From contig CALBND010000160.1 of assembly GCA_937896305.1 (NCBI GenBank), positions 1 to 14,797 of the forward strand: a DNA stretch of 14,797 bases, read 5' to 3'. Each line of letters opens with the position of its first letter. The stretch's first letter is position 1. Shown piece after piece: positions 13,015 to 14,797 of this stretch. The DNA comes from an uncultured Actinomycetes bacterium. Lineage in GTDB: Bacteria > Actinomycetota > Actinomycetes > S36-B12 > UBA5976. Below the pieces are notes generated by a model. That model worked only from the letters and a program-made list of their open reading frames with translations. It was not told the origin of the DNA and did no database searches. Position numbers and translations under genes: made by a program.

Positions 13015-13404
13015 ATGAAAAAAATGGTTTTAGTAACACTTGCTGCCGTTGCTTTTTTAAGTGCTTGTTCCTCAGAAAACGGGGCAGTAGCAAAAGTAAG
13101 TGTCGATGAATTTCGAAATCAGATAGCTTCAGTAAATGGGGTAGTCATAGATGTTAGAACTCCAGAAGAATTTAACGCAGGACACTTAGAAAATGCCATA
13201 AATATCAATGTTGAATCAAGTGATTTTCAAAGCAAAATATCAGAACTTGATAAAAATACAACATACTTTGTTTATTGCAAAAGTGGCAGAAGATCAACTC
13301 TAGCCACAGATCAAATGGTGGATTCTGGTTTCACATCACTTTATAACCTGAATGGTGGTTTCAGTGATTTGGTGAATTCTGGAATCTCGGTATCAACAAA
13401 CTAA
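13015..13404 (+). CDS. Rhodanese-domain lipoprotein
   Basis: This 129-residue protein opens with a lipoprotein signal peptide (MKKMVLVTLAAVAFLSAC) whose lipobox LSAC places the lipidated residue at Cys18. The mature part is one rhodanese domain with VIDVRTPEEFNAGH and the active loop C88-K-S-G-R-R. It would sit outside the cytoplasmic membrane and handle sulfane sulfur or thiol persulfides there. AGGA stands 7 bases before the ATG, overlapping the stop of cstR, so it is in the same transcript. It is the only exported sulfurtransferase of the locus; the other rhodanese domains are cytosolic. The family and lipidation calls are strong; the physiological substrate is unknown. Confidence 0.92.
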   Translation: MKKMVLVTLAAVAFLSACSSENGAVAKVSVDEFRNQIASVNGVVIDVRTPEEFNAGHLENAININVESSDFQSKISELDKNTTYFVYCKSGRRSTLATDQMVDSGFTSLYNLNGGFSDLVNSGISVSTN

Positions 13405-13419
13405 AAAAGGAGAGCAGTT

Positions 13420-13587
13420 ATGTGTAGTCAAGTTACTTGTAGGAGATGTGGCAAAGCTACTTGGTCAGGATGTGGCGAACATATAGAACAAGCCTTAGCG
13501 GGAGTTCCAAAGAATCAAAGATGTCAAGGTCACGAAAATGAATCTGCACAACCTGGATTCTTTGCCAAAATGTTTGGATCAAAATAA
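13420..13587 (+). CDS. 55-residue Cys-rich protein with zinc-ribbon-like motifs
   Basis: A 55-codon frame starts 15 bases after the lipoprotein stop, with a strong AAGGAGAG (13407-13414) 5 bases before its ATG. The product begins MCSQVTCRRCGKATWSGCG and continues HIEQALAGVPKNQRCQGH. It contains five Cys by residue 18 and another at residue 35, plus His21 and His38, consistent with one Zn or other metal site. Small proteins with a CxxCGKxTWxGCGxH core are, from memory, common in actinobacteria and have no assigned function. The C-terminal 15 residues (QPGFFAKMFGSK) are hydrophobic and basic. Position suggests control by CstR; a cysteine-rich protein could also carry or sense persulfide, which is speculation. 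Confidence 0.82.
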   Translation: MCSQVTCRRCGKATWSGCGEHIEQALAGVPKNQRCQGHENESAQPGFFAKMFGSK

Positions 13588-13840
13588 TTAAAGCTAGGTT
13601 TTTAGTCGTTTTGCAATTCACTTTTTTAGGACTTCTTTTTATTAGGCCTGGAGAAACTCAATATGTACCTATGGATTAATTTGCAATATAAATGAGTTAA
13701 GCGATTTATTTTTTATTAATTAAAATCTTAAATATTTCCAAGACGAATTAACCAAAAAATGAAAACCTTAATCAATCTGCCAAATCTTTTAAACAACAGA
13801 CTTTATCTTGCCAAAATGTGGTGGAATAAAAGTAATAAAA
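13588..13840. other. AT-rich gene-free gap between convergent units
   Basis: I find no convincing gene, RNA or repeat in these bases. The stretch is strongly AT-rich with several T and A runs. No hairpin with a T tract clearly closes the plus-strand cstR unit; several T-rich patches near 13600-13640 could serve weakly. Confidence 0.5.
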
Positions 13841-13866
13841 AAGCCCCAACTAAAAAGTTGGGGCTT
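13841..13866 (-). terminator. Intrinsic terminator of the qcrB operon
   Basis: AAGCCCCAACT (13841-13851) pairs perfectly with AGTTGGGGCTT (13856-13866) around a four-base loop. On the minus strand the stem is followed by TTTTATTA, a T-rich tail, and lies 17 bases after the qcrB stop. It may also stop plus-strand transcripts less efficiently. Confidence 0.9.
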
Positions 13867-13882
13867 AAAAATTTTAAATCAA

Positions 13883-14797
13883 TTAGTGATTACTAGTAGT
13901 TATTACTTCTTCTTTACCTGGTTCAATCCCAAATTCCTGAGCTTGTTCTAAAGCTTCATGGGCATGGTGTTGTCCAGCTTGAATTTGTGCAGCTGTTGGA
14001 ATTGGCAAATCGCCTTTAGTCCACCAGTTACTTAATTTTGCTCTCATAAGTTGACTGCGATAATTAGGAGTTTTAATTCCAGCGGCATCAACTTTTTGTG
14101 GGATTTCCCAGCGTGGATAAGTTTCTCTAGCAACAAGGGCTGGAATTTTTGATTCTGAAACTGGTTCATGAACTTCCACGAATCCACCTTCAGGCAGTCG
14201 AAGAATTCTTCCTGTTTCTTTGCCGTGTAACAAAAGATCTAAGTCTTTGCGTTGCAAACTTAAACAAATTCTTCTGGTAGCAATAAAGACCAGTGGGGGA
14301 ACTGTTATTAAGGCAAATCGCATAAACCAAGTGATTGCATTAATTGAGAGACTGAAAGTGGTAGCTAAAATATCGTTTCCGCCACCAATCCAAAGCAAAA
14401 TATAGAAAGACAATGACATAGTGCCAAGTGCAGTTCTAGTTGGCGCATTTCTTGGTCTATCTAAAATATTGTGCTCTCTTTTATCTCCTGTAACCCAGCT
14501 TTCAATAAATGGATAGGCACCCATAAGTGCGAACATTATTCCGGGCAATATTAAAGATGGAATTAATACGTTTGGTGAAAACGTCCACGTATTAAAAATA
14601 TTAAATTCAATGTTAGGCATAACTCGAAGAGATCCTTCAAGAAATCCTATGTACCAATCAGGTTGGGAACCAGCAGTTACTTGATCTGGAGTAAATGGCC
14701 CGTATAACCAAATTGGGTTAATTGCGACCAGAGCACTTATCAAAGTAGTGACACCAAAAACTATGAAAAAGAATCCGCCAGCTTTAGCTGTGTAAAC
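13883..14797 (-). CDS. qcrB: QcrB, cytochrome b of the bc1 complex (C-terminal part)
   Basis: QcrB is the quinol-oxidising membrane subunit of the bc1 complex, which in actinobacteria forms a supercomplex with cytochrome aa3 oxidase. The visible 304 residues begin in a transmembrane helix (GGFFFIVFGVTTLISALVAI) and continue into INPIWLYGP. The Qo-site signature is PDWY in GSQPDWYIGFLEG, where many organisms have PEWY. Further membrane helices follow. The soluble tail of about 120 residues (ETGRILRLPEGGFVEVHEP onward), ending in a His-rich HHAHEALEQ segment, is typical of actinobacterial QcrB and absent from most other bacteria. The gene is open at the window edge, so its N-terminal heme-binding helices lie outside. 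It ends at an intrinsic terminator, as expected for the last gene of a qcr operon. Confidence 0.96.
   Translation of the reverse strand, partial: VYTAKAGGFFFIVFGVTTLISALVAINPIWLYGPFTPDQVTAGSQPDWYIGFLEGSLRVMPNIEFNIFNTWTFSPNVLIPSLILPGIMFALMGAYPFIESWVTGDKREHNILDRPRNAPTRTALGTMSLSFYILLWIGGGNDILATTFSLSINAITWFMRFALITVPPLVFIATRRICLSLQRKDLDLLLHGKETGRILRLPEGGFVEVHEPVSESKIPALVARETYPRWEIPQKVDAAGIKTPNYRSQLMRAKLSNWWTKGDLPIPTAAQIQAGQHHAHEALEQAQEFGIEPGKEEVITTSNH

Noticed and set aside
13759..13896. A 45-codon plus-strand frame beginning MKTLINLPN in the gap before qcrB
   Set aside because: It lacks a ribosome-binding site, runs straight through the terminator stem, and ends inside the antisense of qcrB. Its coding character is explained by AT-rich sequence.

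Overview
The window looks like a gene-dense, AT-rich stretch of a streamlined low-GC actinobacterial chromosome. The reasons are: a LexA with actinobacterial-type SOS boxes (CGAAC-N4-GTTCG) divergent from a LysM division-inhibitor gene of the YneA/ChiZ/DivS kind; the C-terminal half of an actinobacterial-type QcrB; a thioredoxin-DUF4395 pair; ATGA-type overlaps; and at least two probable leaderless transcripts. A freshwater or marine planktonic actinobacterium would fit, but that is inference and no rRNA or other marker confirms it.

Layout. 1-2452 (minus): the possible start of a truncated gene, a beta-hydroxyacid (3-hydroxyisobutyrate-type) dehydrogenase and a PLP-dependent group II decarboxylase. 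2543-3387 (minus): a DUF4395 membrane protein coupled to a membrane-anchored thioredoxin. 3473-5017 (plus): a cysK-cysE cysteine synthesis operon with a readable promoter and an inverted repeat just upstream of its -35. 5161-6732 (minus): a PYROXD2/phytoene-desaturase-like FAD oxidoreductase. 6958-8309 (plus): an unusual cobalt-type nitrile hydratase, whose alpha subunit carries a His-rich N-terminus and about 115 extra residues, followed by a one-base-overlapping gene encoding only the SH3-like C-terminal half of a beta subunit. 8413-9030 (plus): a small helix-hairpin-helix protein and a DUF2200 protein. 9035-10165: divergent lexA and a LysM SOS gene sharing a control region with three SOS boxes. 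10169-13587: a bidirectional sulfur-stress locus. 13841-13866: a terminator. 13883-14797 (minus): qcrB, truncated by the window edge.

How the genes work together. The sulfur locus is coherent. A 26-bp perfect palindrome lies between divergent units and overlaps the -10. To the right are a two-cysteine CstR-type repressor, a rhodanese lipoprotein and a 55-residue Cys-rich protein. To the left are a metallo-beta-lactamase/double-rhodanese fusion, a single-domain rhodanese and a TauE/SafE exporter. Together they look like sensing of persulfide, handling of sulfane sulfur, and export of sulfite or another sulfur anion. The cysK-cysE operon adds the sulfide-fixing step elsewhere in the window.

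The most unusual item is the nitrile hydratase. It has a complete Co-type metal-claw motif, but the N-terminal half of the beta subunit and any recognisable activator gene are absent. Instead the alpha polypeptide carries a possible built-in metal-binding tail and an unassigned domain. All calls come from reading the sequence alone; no database search was run.
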